Assembly (NCBI GenBank): GCA_021804825.1
Contig: JAJZGX010000021.1
Span: 1 to 33,475 of the forward strand
DNA from: Pseudomonadota bacterium
Lineage (GTDB): Bacteria; Pseudomonadota; Alphaproteobacteria; Rhizobiales; Beijerinckiaceae
Direction: 5' to 3'
Length of the DNA: 33,475 bases
Made by a program: the position numbers and the translations under genes. Under the pieces are notes generated by a model. It was not told the origin of the DNA. It ran no database searches and saw only the letters and a program-made list of their open reading frames with translations. Numbering within the stretch: the stretch's first letter is position 1; each line of letters begins with the position of its first letter. Below, one piece after another: positions 24,155 to 33,395 of this stretch.

Positions 24155-25384
24155 ATGGCTTCGATGGATCTGGGCATGAGTGACAAGGTGAAACCGCTGG
24201 TCGAGAAGGTTCGCCACATGATTCACAATGAAGTCATGCCGCTCGAGGGCGAATATGAAGCCGAAATCGGCAAGAACGGAGATCGCTTCAAGCCGACGGC
24301 ACGCATGATCGAAATTCTCGAAGGCCTGAAGGCCAAGGCCAAGGCGCAGAACCTGTGGAATTTCTGGCTTACCGATTCAAAACGCGGCTATGGCCTCAAC
24401 ACCGTTGAATATGCCTATCTGGCTGAAGAAATGGGCTGGTCGCACCTCGCCGCCGAGACGTTCAACTGCTCCGCGCCCGATACCGGCAACATGGAAGTGC
24501 TTGAGCGCTATGGCTCGCCAGCGCAAAAGGAGCGCTGGCTGCCTGATTTGCTGGAAGGGCGCACCCGCTCGGCCTATCTGATGACCGAGCCGCAGGTGGC
24601 TTCTTCCGATGCCACCAACATCTCGATGGAAGCGGTGCTGAAAGATGGCCAGTGGGTGCTCAATGGCGAGAAATGGTGGTCGTCAGGAGCGGGCGATCCT
24701 CGCTGTCAGCTTTATATTGTCATGGTCAAGAGCGACCCCGGCGCTGCCAAGCATCAACAGCATAGCCAGATTCTGGTGCCCGCTGCCAGCAAGGGTGTCG
24801 AGGTCTTGCGGGCGATGCAGGTGTTTGGTCAGGATGATGCGCCGCACGGCCACATGCACATACGCTTCAACAATGTCACCGTGCCCGCCGACCATGTCAT
24901 CCACGGACCAGGGCGCGGCTTTGAGATCGCGCAGGGCCGCCTCGGGCCGGGGCGCATTCACCATTGCATGCGGGCTATCGGGCAAGCCGAACGGGCGCTC
25001 GAATATCTGTGCCGACGCGCCAGCGCCCGCAGCGCCTTTGGCAAGAAACTCGCTGATCTTGGGGCCAATTACGATATCATCGCCGAATGCCGCATGGACA
25101 TAGAAATGGCGCGCCTGCTCTGCCTCAAGGCTGCCCATGCGATGGATCATCTGGGTGTCAAGGCTGCGCAACCGCTGATTTCGCAAATCAAGGTCGTTGC
25201 GCCACGCATTGCGCTGAAAATCACCGATGAGGCCATCCAGATGCACGGCGGCGCGGGCGTCAGTCAGGATTTCCCACTGGCGCGGATGTGGACGGGGCTG
25301 CGCACGCTGCGCCTCGCCGATGGCCCGGATGCGGTGCACCGGCGGCAGGTGGCGCGGGCGGAATTGAAGCGTTACGCCAATTGA
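24155..25384 (+). CDS. Acyl-CoA dehydrogenase (ACAD11-like)
   Basis: 409 residues. It oxidises acyl-CoA to enoyl-CoA with FAD, passing electrons to electron-transfer flavoprotein. Visible segments are the flavin-side AYLMTEPQVASSDAT, the WVLNGEKWWSSGA strand and the C-terminal EAIQMHGGAGVSQDFPLARMW with RTLRLADGPD. These and the length fit the larger ACAD10/11-like branch. GGGAGA lies before ATG 24155. Chain length cannot be read from the sequence. Divergent from the iolR-type gene; its stop overlaps the next start (TGATG). Confidence 0.9.
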   Translation: MASMDLGMSDKVKPLVEKVRHMIHNEVMPLEGEYEAEIGKNGDRFKPTARMIEILEGLKAKAKAQNLWNFWLTDSKRGYGLNTVEYAYLAEEMGWSHLAAETFNCSAPDTGNMEVLERYGSPAQKERWLPDLLEGRTRSAYLMTEPQVASSDATNISMEAVLKDGQWVLNGEKWWSSGAGDPRCQLYIVMVKSDPGAAKHQQHSQILVPAASKGVEVLRAMQVFGQDDAPHGHMHIRFNNVTVPADHVIHGPGRGFEIAQGRLGPGRIHHCMRAIGQAERALEYLCRRASARSAFGKKLADLGANYDIIAECRMDIEMARLLCLKAAHAMDHLGVKAAQPLISQIKVVAPRIALKITDEAIQMHGGAGVSQDFPLARMWTGLRTLRLADGPDAVHRRQVARAELKRYAN

Positions 25385-26535
25385 TGCGCGACGCGGCAGC
25401 AGCGCTGCTGGTTGCGGCGCTGTGCTTCTTGTGTGTGCCGGCATTTGCGCAAGGTCTGCGCGTGCATTTGGCTGGTGCGCCGCAGATCATGTTCACGCCC
25501 TCGCAGGGCTGTGACGGCAATGATGTGCCAGATGCTCCCACACGCGTCTTTCGTGCCGATGACGGCAGCCTCGTCATGTTTGGGCTGCATGACACCAACC
25601 GCGCCTTTCGCGGGCCTGACCTCGCCCATATGAAGCTCGATTGCGATGTAGTGCTTGCCTCGCCTGGCAATCCCGACCCCGCCGCCTATGATGACCATTC
25701 GTGGATCACTGCGCTGTTCACGCGCGATGGCCGCCATGTCAGCGCGCTGATCCATCACGAATATCATGGCAATGAACATGCGGGCGCCTGCCGCTTCACC
25801 TCGATGATGGCCTGTTGGTACAATACCATCCTTGAAGCTGCTTCGTCGGATGCGGGGCGGCACTTTCAGCATCGCGCCGATGCGGTGGTGGCCGCGGTGC
25901 CATTCCGCGCTGATCGCGATCAGGGGCGCCATCGCGGGTTTTTCAACCCCTCGAATATCGTGCCCTGGCATGGTGCCTTTTATTTCATGGCGAGCACGAC
26001 GGGCTGGCAGGGACAGCCGGGCGGTGTGTGCCTGTTCAAGAGCCGGACGCCGGAAACGTCTGGCTCTTGGCGTGCGTGGGACGGGCACGGCTTTGCCGCC
26101 GATTTCCTCGATCCCTACCGGCACAAAGTCTCGTTGACGACGCATTGCCGGGTGATTGCTCCGTTTCCCGCACCGGTGGGCGCGCTGGTGCGGCTGCGCG
26201 GCTCGCATGAATTTTTGGCAATCTTCATGGCCCGGCGCGATGATCAGATGTTCCCGGTTTCGGGCTTCTATTACGCTTCAGGGACAGACCTGCGACATTG
26301 GAGCCAGCCGCGCCTGCTGCTGGCGGGCGCAACCTATTATGATGATCCGTGCGCGGCCTCCGGCCATGTCATCGCCTATCCATCGCTGATCGATCCTCGC
26401 GCAACGTCGCGAATTTTTGCAGATAGCGGAACGTCGCCCTGGCTTTATTACACGTCAGCGACGGTCAAGGGTTGCACCATCACCGGGGCGCGCGATTTGC
26501 TGCGCCGCAGGCTGGCGGTGCAGCGCCCGCATTAG
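25384..26535 (+). CDS. Secreted protein of unknown function, possible beta-propeller
   Basis: 383 residues, starting inside the preceding stop codon (TGATG), so translation is coupled to the acyl-CoA dehydrogenase gene. A cleavable signal peptide (LLVAALCFLCVPAFA, cleavage near AFA-Q) predicts a periplasmic or secreted protein. The mature part has repeated segments such as SWITALFTRDGRHVSALIHHEYHGN, NPSNIVPWHGAFYFMAS and SGFYYASGTDLRHWSQPRLLL, which recall the blades of five-bladed GH43/GH32-like propellers. Several Cys residues (for example ACRFTSMMAC) may form disulfides. No catalytic triad can be assigned confidently; the family is not recognised. Confidence 0.6.
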   Translation: MRDAAAALLVAALCFLCVPAFAQGLRVHLAGAPQIMFTPSQGCDGNDVPDAPTRVFRADDGSLVMFGLHDTNRAFRGPDLAHMKLDCDVVLASPGNPDPAAYDDHSWITALFTRDGRHVSALIHHEYHGNEHAGACRFTSMMACWYNTILEAASSDAGRHFQHRADAVVAAVPFRADRDQGRHRGFFNPSNIVPWHGAFYFMASTTGWQGQPGGVCLFKSRTPETSGSWRAWDGHGFAADFLDPYRHKVSLTTHCRVIAPFPAPVGALVRLRGSHEFLAIFMARRDDQMFPVSGFYYASGTDLRHWSQPRLLLAGATYYDDPCAASGHVIAYPSLIDPRATSRIFADSGTSPWLYYTSATVKGCTITGARDLLRRRLAVQRPH

Positions 26536-26687
26536 GGCCTGCTGGCTTTTCGAGGTAAATTAACATTTTTTAAGCTTGGTGGTTCCGGGATTGTCGCGCC
26601 TCAGGTTAGCTTGGTAAGTTGCGTGCCTTGCGTCGTCGTTCTGCAGAAGCGTTCCTCATGAAATTTCTGCCCCGAAAGGTCGTCTCC

Positions 26688-29510
26688 ATGTCATCAATTC
26701 GCGTTGTTGCGCTTGCCCTCCTTTGTGCCAGCGCGCTGACACCTGCCCTCGCTGCTTCCGTCAAGCCGACATGGCCGCAGGACAACAGCGACATCAAACC
26801 CGATCCCGACGTGCATTTCGGCGTTCTCGCCAATGGCATGCACTACATCATCCAGCGCAATCTCACGCCGCCGGGTCAAGCGGTGGTGCGCATGCGGGTG
26901 GGCTCGGGCTCCGATGACGAGACCGACGCGCAGCGCGGCCTGGCGCATGTGCTGGAGCATATGTCGTTCAAGGGCTCGAAACATGTGCCCAAAGGCGACA
27001 TGGTGCAGATACTGGAGCGCAAGGGTCTGGCCTTCGGGGCCGATACCAATGCCCAGACCGCGTTTCGCGCCACGACCTTCGAGCTTGATGTGCCCGAAAC
27101 CAAAGGCGATACGCTCGATACCGTGCTGATGCTGATGCGCGAAACCGCGAGCGAATTGACGCTTGATCCCAAGGCGCTTGAGCCTGAACGCGGTGTGGTG
27201 CTTTCGGAAGCCCGCATGCGCGACACGCCCAGTTACCGCGCCATGACGCAGGCCCTGCGCTTTGCCATGCCCGACACGCTCTATGTAAAGCGCTTTCCGA
27301 TTGGCAAGGTTCACGTCGTGCAAACCGCGCCGGTCAGCGAGATTCGCAAATTTTACGAGGCCAATTACCGCCCCAAACGTACCACGCTGATCGTCGTCGG
27401 CGACATTGACGTCAAGAAGGTCGAAGCGCTGATTCATCAGCATTTCGACTCGTGGAAGCCGCAGGCACCAGCGCTGCCGAAGCCGGATTTCGGCACCATC
27501 AAGCCGGGCGGCACCGCGGTGAAGGTTATCAATGAGCCAGGTGCGGGAACCAGCATCGAAATCGGTTTTGCGCGCTCCTTCAAGGAGCACCGCGACACGG
27601 TCGCCAATGAAACGCGGCAGTTGCAGGAGCGTGTGGCCAGCACGATTTTCAGCAAAAGGCTGATGCAGCGCGTCAATGATCCGCAGCCGCCGTTCTTGAG
27701 CGGCTATGCTGGATCGAACACGCTTGAACAAACCGCCAGAGGTGGCCTGATCGATGTTTCGGCGACGCCGCAAGGCTGGCCGCGGGCCTTGGCGGCGGCG
27801 ACGCGGGCGTTGCGGCAGATTGTGCATTATGGCGTCACGCCCAACGAAGTGGCGCTCGCCACCCGTGATCTCGAAGTGTCGTTTCAGGCTGCCGCCGAAT
27901 CGGCATCGACGCGCACTTCGGATTCAATTGCCCAGAACATGCTGAGCAATGTCTCGCAGAATGGTGTCATCACCAGCCCGGCCGAGGATCTGAAACTGTT
28001 CGAGGCCGCCAAGGCGAAACTGACGGTCGCGGCCGTCGATCGCGCACTCAAACACATATTCAGCGGCACAGGCCCCACCGTGATTGTCACGAGCGCGCCC
28101 GTCGCCGGCCTTGATGATGCGACCCTGGCCAAGGCCTTTGCCGCCGATGAAGCCGCGCCGTTGACGCCGCCGACCGCGCATCTTGCCAAGGCCTGGCCCT
28201 ACACGTCCTTCGGTACACCCGGCAAAGTCATCAGCGACAAGCACATAGCCGACCTCGGTGTCGACGAGATCGAATTTGCCAATCACGTCCGCCTCAACGT
28301 GAAATCGACCAAGTTCCGCAAGGACCAGATTCTCGTGACCGTGGATTTTGGCCAAGGGCGTCTCGGGCTTGATCCCAAGGCGCAATCGAGCGCGTGGTTG
28401 ACCCACGCCTTTCTGGCCGGTGGGCTTGGAAAGCTCACCCCCAATCAATTGCAGGATGCCGCGACCGGGCATGTCGTGCAGACCGACTTCAACATCAGCG
28501 AAGACCATTTCCGCTTGTCGGGCAGCACGCGGACGCAGGATTTTGCTTTGGAAATGCAGATGCTGGCCGCCTACATGACCGACCCTGCCTATCGGGCCGA
28601 GGCCGTGGCGCGGTTGCAACAAGGTTACCTCAACGCCCTGCCCCAACTTGCCGCGACCATGTCCGGCGCCCTGACCAAGACGCTGGACAGTTTCATTCAT
28701 GGCGATGACCGGCGCTGGGGCTTCCCCAGCGAGGCCAATATCAAGGCGGCCTCCCCGCAACGCCTGAAGGCGATCATGGCTGAACCGCTGGCCAAAAGCC
28801 CGATTGAAATCACCATTGTCGGGGACATCAGCAAAGATGCAGCCATTGCGCAAATCGCTCAAACCTTTGGCGCCTTGCCAATGCGCGATGATCTGGCGGC
28901 CACGACGCCTGCCACGGAATCGCTGCCCAAACCCTCTGCCACACCCACAATCATCACCCATGGCGGCAAGGCCGATGAGGCAGCATCAATCGCCATCTGG
29001 CCGACGCAGGGGCTTTTCAAGAATATCCAGACCGATCGCGCCATCATGCTGGCGCGCGACATCCTGGAAAATCGCCTGCTGGCACGCCTGCGCGTCAAGG
29101 ATGGTGACACCTATTCGCCGCAGGGCACGGCCATGTTCTCGCAAAGCGTGCCGAGCTATGGCTATGTCTATGAACGGATCGACACCAAACCCCAGTTGGT
29201 ACCCAAAGTGTTTGCGGCCATCAATGAGGTGACGGCGGACATGGCCAAAAACGGCGTGACGCCGGATGAAATGGTTCGTGCCAAAGCTCCCAGCCTCGAG
29301 CAGCGCAAGCACATGTTCACCAATAATGCGTTCTGGCTCGCTGATCTCTCCGGCATTCAGGCGCATCCGCAGGAACTGGATGTGATTCGCACGCTTGCGA
29401 CCGGCATGGAGAAAATCACTGCCGCCGATGTGCAGGCCGCAACCAAGCGGTTTCTCAATCAGAAAAACATGATTTCCTTCATTGCCAAGCCGGGCAAGGC
29501 GCTGCGCTGA
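26688..29510 (+). CDS. M16-family zinc metalloprotease, exported
   Basis: 940 residues from ATG 26688, which has AAGGT eight bases upstream; the open frame reaches back to 26619. A signal peptide (VVALALLCASALTPALA) predicts a periplasmic enzyme. The inverted zinc motif HVLEH (His87, Glu90, His91) and the third ligand Glu167, 76 residues further, are intact, as is Glu174. A second M16 half follows, lacking the motif as expected. Length and export resemble PqqL-like two-domain processing or scavenging proteases. It degrades small peptides or protein fragments; the specific substrate is unknown. The stretch 26536-26687 is non-coding. Confidence 0.9.
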   Translation: MSSIRVVALALLCASALTPALAASVKPTWPQDNSDIKPDPDVHFGVLANGMHYIIQRNLTPPGQAVVRMRVGSGSDDETDAQRGLAHVLEHMSFKGSKHVPKGDMVQILERKGLAFGADTNAQTAFRATTFELDVPETKGDTLDTVLMLMRETASELTLDPKALEPERGVVLSEARMRDTPSYRAMTQALRFAMPDTLYVKRFPIGKVHVVQTAPVSEIRKFYEANYRPKRTTLIVVGDIDVKKVEALIHQHFDSWKPQAPALPKPDFGTIKPGGTAVKVINEPGAGTSIEIGFARSFKEHRDTVANETRQLQERVASTIFSKRLMQRVNDPQPPFLSGYAGSNTLEQTARGGLIDVSATPQGWPRALAAATRALRQIVHYGVTPNEVALATRDLEVSFQAAAESASTRTSDSIAQNMLSNVSQNGVITSPAEDLKLFEAAKAKLTVAAVDRALKHIFSGTGPTVIVTSAPVAGLDDATLAKAFAADEAAPLTPPTAHLAKAWPYTSFGTPGKVISDKHIADLGVDEIEFANHVRLNVKSTKFRKDQILVTVDFGQGRLGLDPKAQSSAWLTHAFLAGGLGKLTPNQLQDAATGHVVQTDFNISEDHFRLSGSTRTQDFALEMQMLAAYMTDPAYRAEAVARLQQGYLNALPQLAATMSGALTKTLDSFIHGDDRRWGFPSEANIKAASPQRLKAIMAEPLAKSPIEITIVGDISKDAAIAQIAQTFGALPMRDDLAATTPATESLPKPSATPTIITHGGKADEAASIAIWPTQGLFKNIQTDRAIMLARDILENRLLARLRVKDGDTYSPQGTAMFSQSVPSYGYVYERIDTKPQLVPKVFAAINEVTADMAKNGVTPDEMVRAKAPSLEQRKHMFTNNAFWLADLSGIQAHPQELDVIRTLATGMEKITAADVQAATKRFLNQKNMISFIAKPGKALR

Positions 29511-29516
29511 GCGGCG

Positions 29517-29532
29517 CTGGCGCACGCGCCAG
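29517..29532 (+). terminator. GC hairpin after the M16 protease gene
   Basis: CTGGCG and CGCCAG pair across a CACG loop, seven bases after the protease stop codon, with AAAGCAAAATT following. There is no long T-run, so this is only a candidate terminator. Confidence 0.35.
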
Positions 29533-29596
29533 AAAGCAAAATTGCGCGTCGCCCCTTTCATAGGTGCGGCGCATGTGGCACAAGCGCAGCGGTCAC

Positions 29597-29910
29597 GCGG
29601 ACGTGGCGAAATCGGTAGACGCAGCAGACTTTAATTGGAGTGCCCGGCGGGGAAACCCTCGGTGCAGAACCGCTCAAATTCGGGGAACGCCGTTCGCGCG
29701 GCCAATCCCGAGCCAAGCCCGCGACTTGCGGGAAGGTGTAGAGGCCAGACGGGCGGCGCCTTCGGCTCAACCAGCCATGGCGAAGGGATGGTCCAGACCA
29801 CGAACGTCAGGCCCGCTTTGCGGCGGCTGGACGGCGGCGCAAGTCGAAGTGGTACGAAAATCTGTTTCCTGTAACCAGGAGTGCGGGTTCAAGTCCCGCC
29901 GTCCGCACCA
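29597..29910 (+). tRNA. tRNA-Leu(UAA), split by a group I intron
   Basis: Exon 1 is 29597-29631 and exon 2 is 29857-29910. The acceptor GCGGACG pairs with CGTCCGC, followed by A and an encoded CCA (29908-29910). The D-arm stem is GCG/CGC. The anticodon stem GCAGA pairs with TCTGT (one G-U). Joining the exons gives a seven-base loop C-U-U-A-A-A-A with anticodon UAA, interrupted after U34. The long variable arm (about TTCCTGTAACCAGGAG) and the T-arm GCGGGTTCAAGTCCCGC are both as expected for leucine tRNA. Mature length is 89 nt. It reads UUA codons (and UUG by wobble). Confidence 0.95.
29632..29856 (+). ncRNA. Group I self-splicing intron in the tRNA-Leu(UAA) anticodon loop
   Basis: 225 nt, ending in the expected terminal G (29856). 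The insertion point, after U34, is the same as in cyanobacterial and plastid tRNA-Leu(UAA) introns. Matching core elements are visible: CAAATTCGGGGAA with its partner CCAATCCCGAGCCAAGCC (P4/core), GGGAAGGTGTAGAGG, and GACGGGCGGCGCC (P7 region with the guanosine site). A short P1 can form between exon CUU and GAG at 29638-29640. No homing endonuclease is encoded. It resembles the small group IC3 introns of bacterial tRNA genes. It is probably catalytically active because the core looks intact and the tRNA depends on its removal. Confidence 0.92.
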
Positions 29911-30130
29911 ATCGCATTGCTGGGCGCTTCAGCGATCACGCGCTTTGCGCCACGCATGAGGTGATGACGGCTGGTGGCATTCGGCCTGTCGGCGCTGAAA
30001 CCTTCATCTGGTGTTGTGTCAGGATGGATTTTTTAAGGCCATTCCCGCACGCGCATTGACAGGCGCGCCTTGGCACTTCATGCAGACGCCGCGTCGTTTT
30101 TTGACGTTTTGCCGAGGGCGTTTTCTGATT

Positions 30131-31369
30131 ATGGCCAGACTGGTGATGAAATTTGGCGGCACCTCCGTTGCCAATATCGAGCGCATCCGCAATGTGGCGC
30201 TGCATGTCAAACGCGAGGTCGATGCTGGCCACGAAGTCGCCGTGGTCGTCTCCGCCATGTCCGGCAAAACCAACGAACTGGTGGCATGGTGCCGCGAGGT
30301 CTCGCCGCTGCACGATGCGCGTGAATATGATGCTGTTGTGGCATCGGGCGAAATCGTGACGGCGGGATTGCTGGCGATGGCCCTTCAACATCTCGGTATC
30401 CAGGCGCGCTCCTGGCAGGGCTGGCAGATTCCGATTCTCACATCGGATGCCCATGGCTCGGCGCGGATCGAGAGCGTTGAGGGCGACGAGATCGTCAAGC
30501 GTTTTTCCGAGCGACAGGAAGTCGCCGTGGTCGCCGGGTTTCAGGGCCTGCATCAGGCAAGCGGGCGGGTGACGACACTGGGGCGCGGCGGCTCCGATAC
30601 CAGCGCGGTGGCGCTTGCCGCTGCGATCAAAGCAGATCGCTGCGATATTTATACCGATGTCGATGGCGTCTATACCACCGATCCGCGTGTTGTGCCTAAG
30701 GCGCGGCGCATGGACAAGATCGCCTTCGAGGAAATGCTTGAAATGGCGTCACTGGGCGCGAAAGTGTTGCAGGTGCGCTCGGTCGAAGTCGCCATGGTGC
30801 ATGGCGTCAAAACCTATGTGCGGTCGTCATTTGATCCGCCGGACAACCCCAGCCCCGGCACCCTGATCTGTCATGAGGAGGATATTGTGGAACAGCAAGT
30901 TGTCACCGGCATTGCCTTCACGCGCGATGAAGCGCAGGTGACGCTGCGGCGCGTTGCCGACAAGCCCGGCGTCGCTGCGGCGATTTTCGTGCCGCTGGCC
31001 GAAGCCAATATCAATGTCGACATGATCATTCAGGTGGTGTCGGACGATACAACCACGACGGATCTGACCTTCACCGTGCCGGCGGCAGATTATGAAAAAG
31101 CCCGCCAGGTGATGGAGAAGGCGCAACCGGTGATCGGCTATACCAACCTGCAGGGCGCCACCGATCTCGTCAAAGTGTCGGCCATCGGCATTGGCATGCG
31201 CAGCCACGCCGGCGTTGCGGCGCGGGCCTTCAAGGCTCTGGCGGAAAAAGGCATCAACATTCGGGCCATCACCACCTCTGAAATCAAATTCTCGGTGCTG
31301 ATCGACGCCGCTTATACGGAACTTGCCGTGCGCACGCTGCATATGCTCTATGGGCTGGACAAGGTCTGA
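30131..31369 (+). CDS. lysC: Aspartate kinase
   Basis: 412 residues. It phosphorylates aspartate, the first step to lysine, threonine, methionine and diaminopimelate. The amino-acid kinase domain starts with VMKFGGTSV and includes VVSAMSGKTNELV, GRGGSDTSAVALA and YTDVDGVYTTDPR. Two ACT domains in the C-terminal third (VADKPGVAAAIF and GMRSHAGVAARAF) indicate feedback regulation. ATG 30131 has a weak GAGGG box about 15 bases upstream; the open frame begins at 30011. The preceding 220 bp after the tRNA contain no gene and no recognisable riboswitch. Confidence 0.95.
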   Translation: MARLVMKFGGTSVANIERIRNVALHVKREVDAGHEVAVVVSAMSGKTNELVAWCREVSPLHDAREYDAVVASGEIVTAGLLAMALQHLGIQARSWQGWQIPILTSDAHGSARIESVEGDEIVKRFSERQEVAVVAGFQGLHQASGRVTTLGRGGSDTSAVALAAAIKADRCDIYTDVDGVYTTDPRVVPKARRMDKIAFEEMLEMASLGAKVLQVRSVEVAMVHGVKTYVRSSFDPPDNPSPGTLICHEEDIVEQQVVTGIAFTRDEAQVTLRRVADKPGVAAAIFVPLAEANINVDMIIQVVSDDTTTTDLTFTVPAADYEKARQVMEKAQPVIGYTNLQGATDLVKVSAIGIGMRSHAGVAARAFKALAEKGINIRAITTSEIKFSVLIDAAYTELAVRTLHMLYGLDKV

Positions 31370-31391
31370 CGCCCTACTTCAAGGCCCGCAG

Positions 31392-31428
31392 CCCCTGTCG
31401 CAAAACTGTAGTTTTGGGCATGCAGGGG
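31392..31428 (+). terminator. Nested hairpin after lysC
   Basis: An outer stem CCCCTG/CAGGGG encloses an inner stem AAAACT/AGTTTT with a two-base loop. It lies 22 bp after the lysC stop in a 116-bp gap before the next gene. A terminator or attenuator-like element is possible; the inner arm is too AT-rich to be strong alone. Confidence 0.4.
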
Positions 31429-31485
31429 ATGCGCTGGCAGCGGGTGGATGAGCTATGGCATGCCGCTTGAGGGGGAGTTCGTGAC

Positions 31486-32352
31486 ATGGTGAGGCTGGGG
31501 TTGATCACCGCGGCACTGGCGGCAGCCATTCTGCAACCCTGTCTTGCTGATGACGATACGTCACCGTCACAAACAGCCGACAAGAGCGGCTACACGCTGT
31601 TCAACCCTACGCCGAAGGCTTTGCTGCGCGAATTTGCGCCGCATCGCCCCGGCAAGGCCAATAGCGCGACCACGCTCGATGCCGGGCAGATCCAGTTTGA
31701 AACCGACATTTTCAACACCACCATGGATCCGCTGAATGCTGTGCATCCCAGCACGCGGGCGATGACGATCGGCGCGCCGATCCTCTACCTCGGCCTGACG
31801 AATTTCATAGAACTTGGCGTCGGCACCAATCTGTTCAATTTCCAGTCGCAGTTTGATGGCACGACCACCACGAAGGCCCATGGTTTTGGCGACAGTTCCG
31901 TGGCGCTCGGCATCAATCTGTTCGGCAATGAGGGCGGCCCGGCGCTGGGACTGGTGCCATCAATCAAAATCCCGACGGCGAGAGGGCCGCTGGGCAATGG
32001 CTATGCCGAATATGCCCTGGCCGTGCCTTTTGCCTTCGATATTCCGGGCAAGGGCCAGGCGGAACTGGAGGCGGATTTCGGCTATGTCCGCAATGATGCC
32101 AATACTGGTTACACCAACAGCTATGGCTTTGTGACCAATGTCTCCTACCCGACGCCGATCAAGAACCTCGGCGTCGGTATCGAGCTTGCGGGCAATCTGC
32201 CGATGGACACCCGGCAGTTCACCCTCAGTCTCGATCCGTTCGTCACCTATCTGCTCGCCAAGGACCTGCAAATAGACCTTGGTGCCTATCTTGGCCTGAA
32301 CAAATATACCCCGCGCACCATCATTTACACGGGCTTTGCGCGTCGGTTTTAG
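31486..32352 (+). CDS. Outer-membrane beta-barrel-like protein
   Basis: 288 residues with a signal peptide (LGLITAALAAAILQPCLA), GGGGGAG before the ATG, and a C-terminus ending in Phe (TGFARRF), a common outer-membrane insertion signal. The mature part shows alternating aromatic and polar strands (GAPILYLGLTNFIELGVGTNLFNF, LVPSIKIPTARGPLGNG, YAEYALAVPFAFDI). It resembles the Phenol_MetA_deg/transporter-like barrel family. Function is unknown; a passive channel for small molecules is plausible. Its stop overlaps the stop of the convergent MBL-fold gene by four bases. Confidence 0.7.
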   Translation: MVRLGLITAALAAAILQPCLADDDTSPSQTADKSGYTLFNPTPKALLREFAPHRPGKANSATTLDAGQIQFETDIFNTTMDPLNAVHPSTRAMTIGAPILYLGLTNFIELGVGTNLFNFQSQFDGTTTTKAHGFGDSSVALGINLFGNEGGPALGLVPSIKIPTARGPLGNGYAEYALAVPFAFDIPGKGQAELEADFGYVRNDANTGYTNSYGFVTNVSYPTPIKNLGVGIELAGNLPMDTRQFTLSLDPFVTYLLAKDLQIDLGAYLGLNKYTPRTIIYTGFARRF

Positions 32353-33395
32353 GCAGGTAGCGCCGCGCGGCATGTGCCATCGGGGGCGATGATCCAGATG
32401 AGACGTTGCTGGCGGATCATGAAATTGACATGGCCCTGCGCCTCGCTGAACGCAAAACTCATCTGATGGGGATCAAGCGCCCGGGTGAACAGCAGCGGCA
32501 CGATGTCGGCGACCGATTGCGGGCCGTTGGCGCAGGCTTGGGCGATCAGATCGCAGCGTGCCTCATGATGGGCGATCAGTTCGGCGCAACGCTGGTGCAG
32601 GCCTGTGAAAGGCAGGTTGTGCCCCGGCAGCACCAGCACATCGGCGGGCAGGCCCTGGATCAACCCGGCCAGCGAGCGCAGATAGAGCCCCAGAGGATCG
32701 CCGTCGGGATCAACCGCCCAAACGCCGATATTGGGCGAGATTTTCGCCAGAACCTGATCGGCACATAAAAACAGCCTTTCGGCGGCGCAATAGAGCATGG
32801 CCTGCTCGGGGGCATGGCCATCGCCCGTGTGCACCTCGAACCGGCGCTGGCCGATCGTCAGAACCTCACCTGCTACCAGACGCCGGAAGGTCGGAGGCAG
32901 CGGCGCGACCATATGCAGATAGCTGTGGCCTTGCGTCGTGACCAGCCGCACCGCATCCTCGCTCATGCCGTGACGGCGATAAAAATCGGCATAGACCGGC
33001 ATGTCCATGGCGCCCGGCGACAGCGAAATGTTGAGACAACCAAGATAGCAGGTCTGGGTCGTCACCAGCGGCATGGCGTAGGTTTCGCACAGCCACCCGG
33101 CCAGACCAATGTGATCAGGATGGAAGTGCGACACGATCAATTGCGTCAGACGCCTCCCCCGCAGCGGCCCCGTCACCAGCGCCTGCCAGGCGTCCCGGGT
33201 CGCGGCATTGGCAATGCCGGTGTCGAGAACGGCATAACCATCGCCGTCCTCGATGAGGTAGATGTTGACATGATCCAGCCGAAACGGCAGCGCCAGCCGC
33301 GCCCAGAGCAAGCCTGGGGCGACCGTGACCACTTCGCCCGGCCGGGGCGGATCGGGAAAAGGGAAATTCAGGCTCGAAGGTTTTTCAGAGGTCAT
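32349..33395 (-). CDS. MBL-fold metallo-hydrolase
   Basis: 348 residues from ATG 33395 (MTSEKPSSLNF). The open frame reaches a TTG at 33467 near the window edge, so a longer N-terminus is possible; neither start has a good ribosome-binding site. The metallo-beta-lactamase motifs are present: SHFHPDHIGL (HxHxDH), GDGHAPEQ, FLCADQVL and LPGHNLPF. A helical C-terminal domain (AELIAHHEARCDLI) follows, as in thioesterase or glyoxalase II-like members. The substrate is unknown. Confidence 0.85.
   Translation of the reverse strand: MTSEKPSSLNFPFPDPPRPGEVVTVAPGLLWARLALPFRLDHVNIYLIEDGDGYAVLDTGIANAATRDAWQALVTGPLRGRRLTQLIVSHFHPDHIGLAGWLCETYAMPLVTTQTCYLGCLNISLSPGAMDMPVYADFYRRHGMSEDAVRLVTTQGHSYLHMVAPLPPTFRRLVAGEVLTIGQRRFEVHTGDGHAPEQAMLYCAAERLFLCADQVLAKISPNIGVWAVDPDGDPLGLYLRSLAGLIQGLPADVLVLPGHNLPFTGLHQRCAELIAHHEARCDLIAQACANGPQSVADIVPLLFTRALDPHQMSFAFSEAQGHVNFMIRQQRLIWIIAPDGTCRAALPA

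Noticed and set aside
29564-29959. 131-codon frame across the tRNA-Leu gene
   Set aside because: It runs through the tRNA exons and intron, has no ribosome-binding site, and its composition is that of structural RNA.
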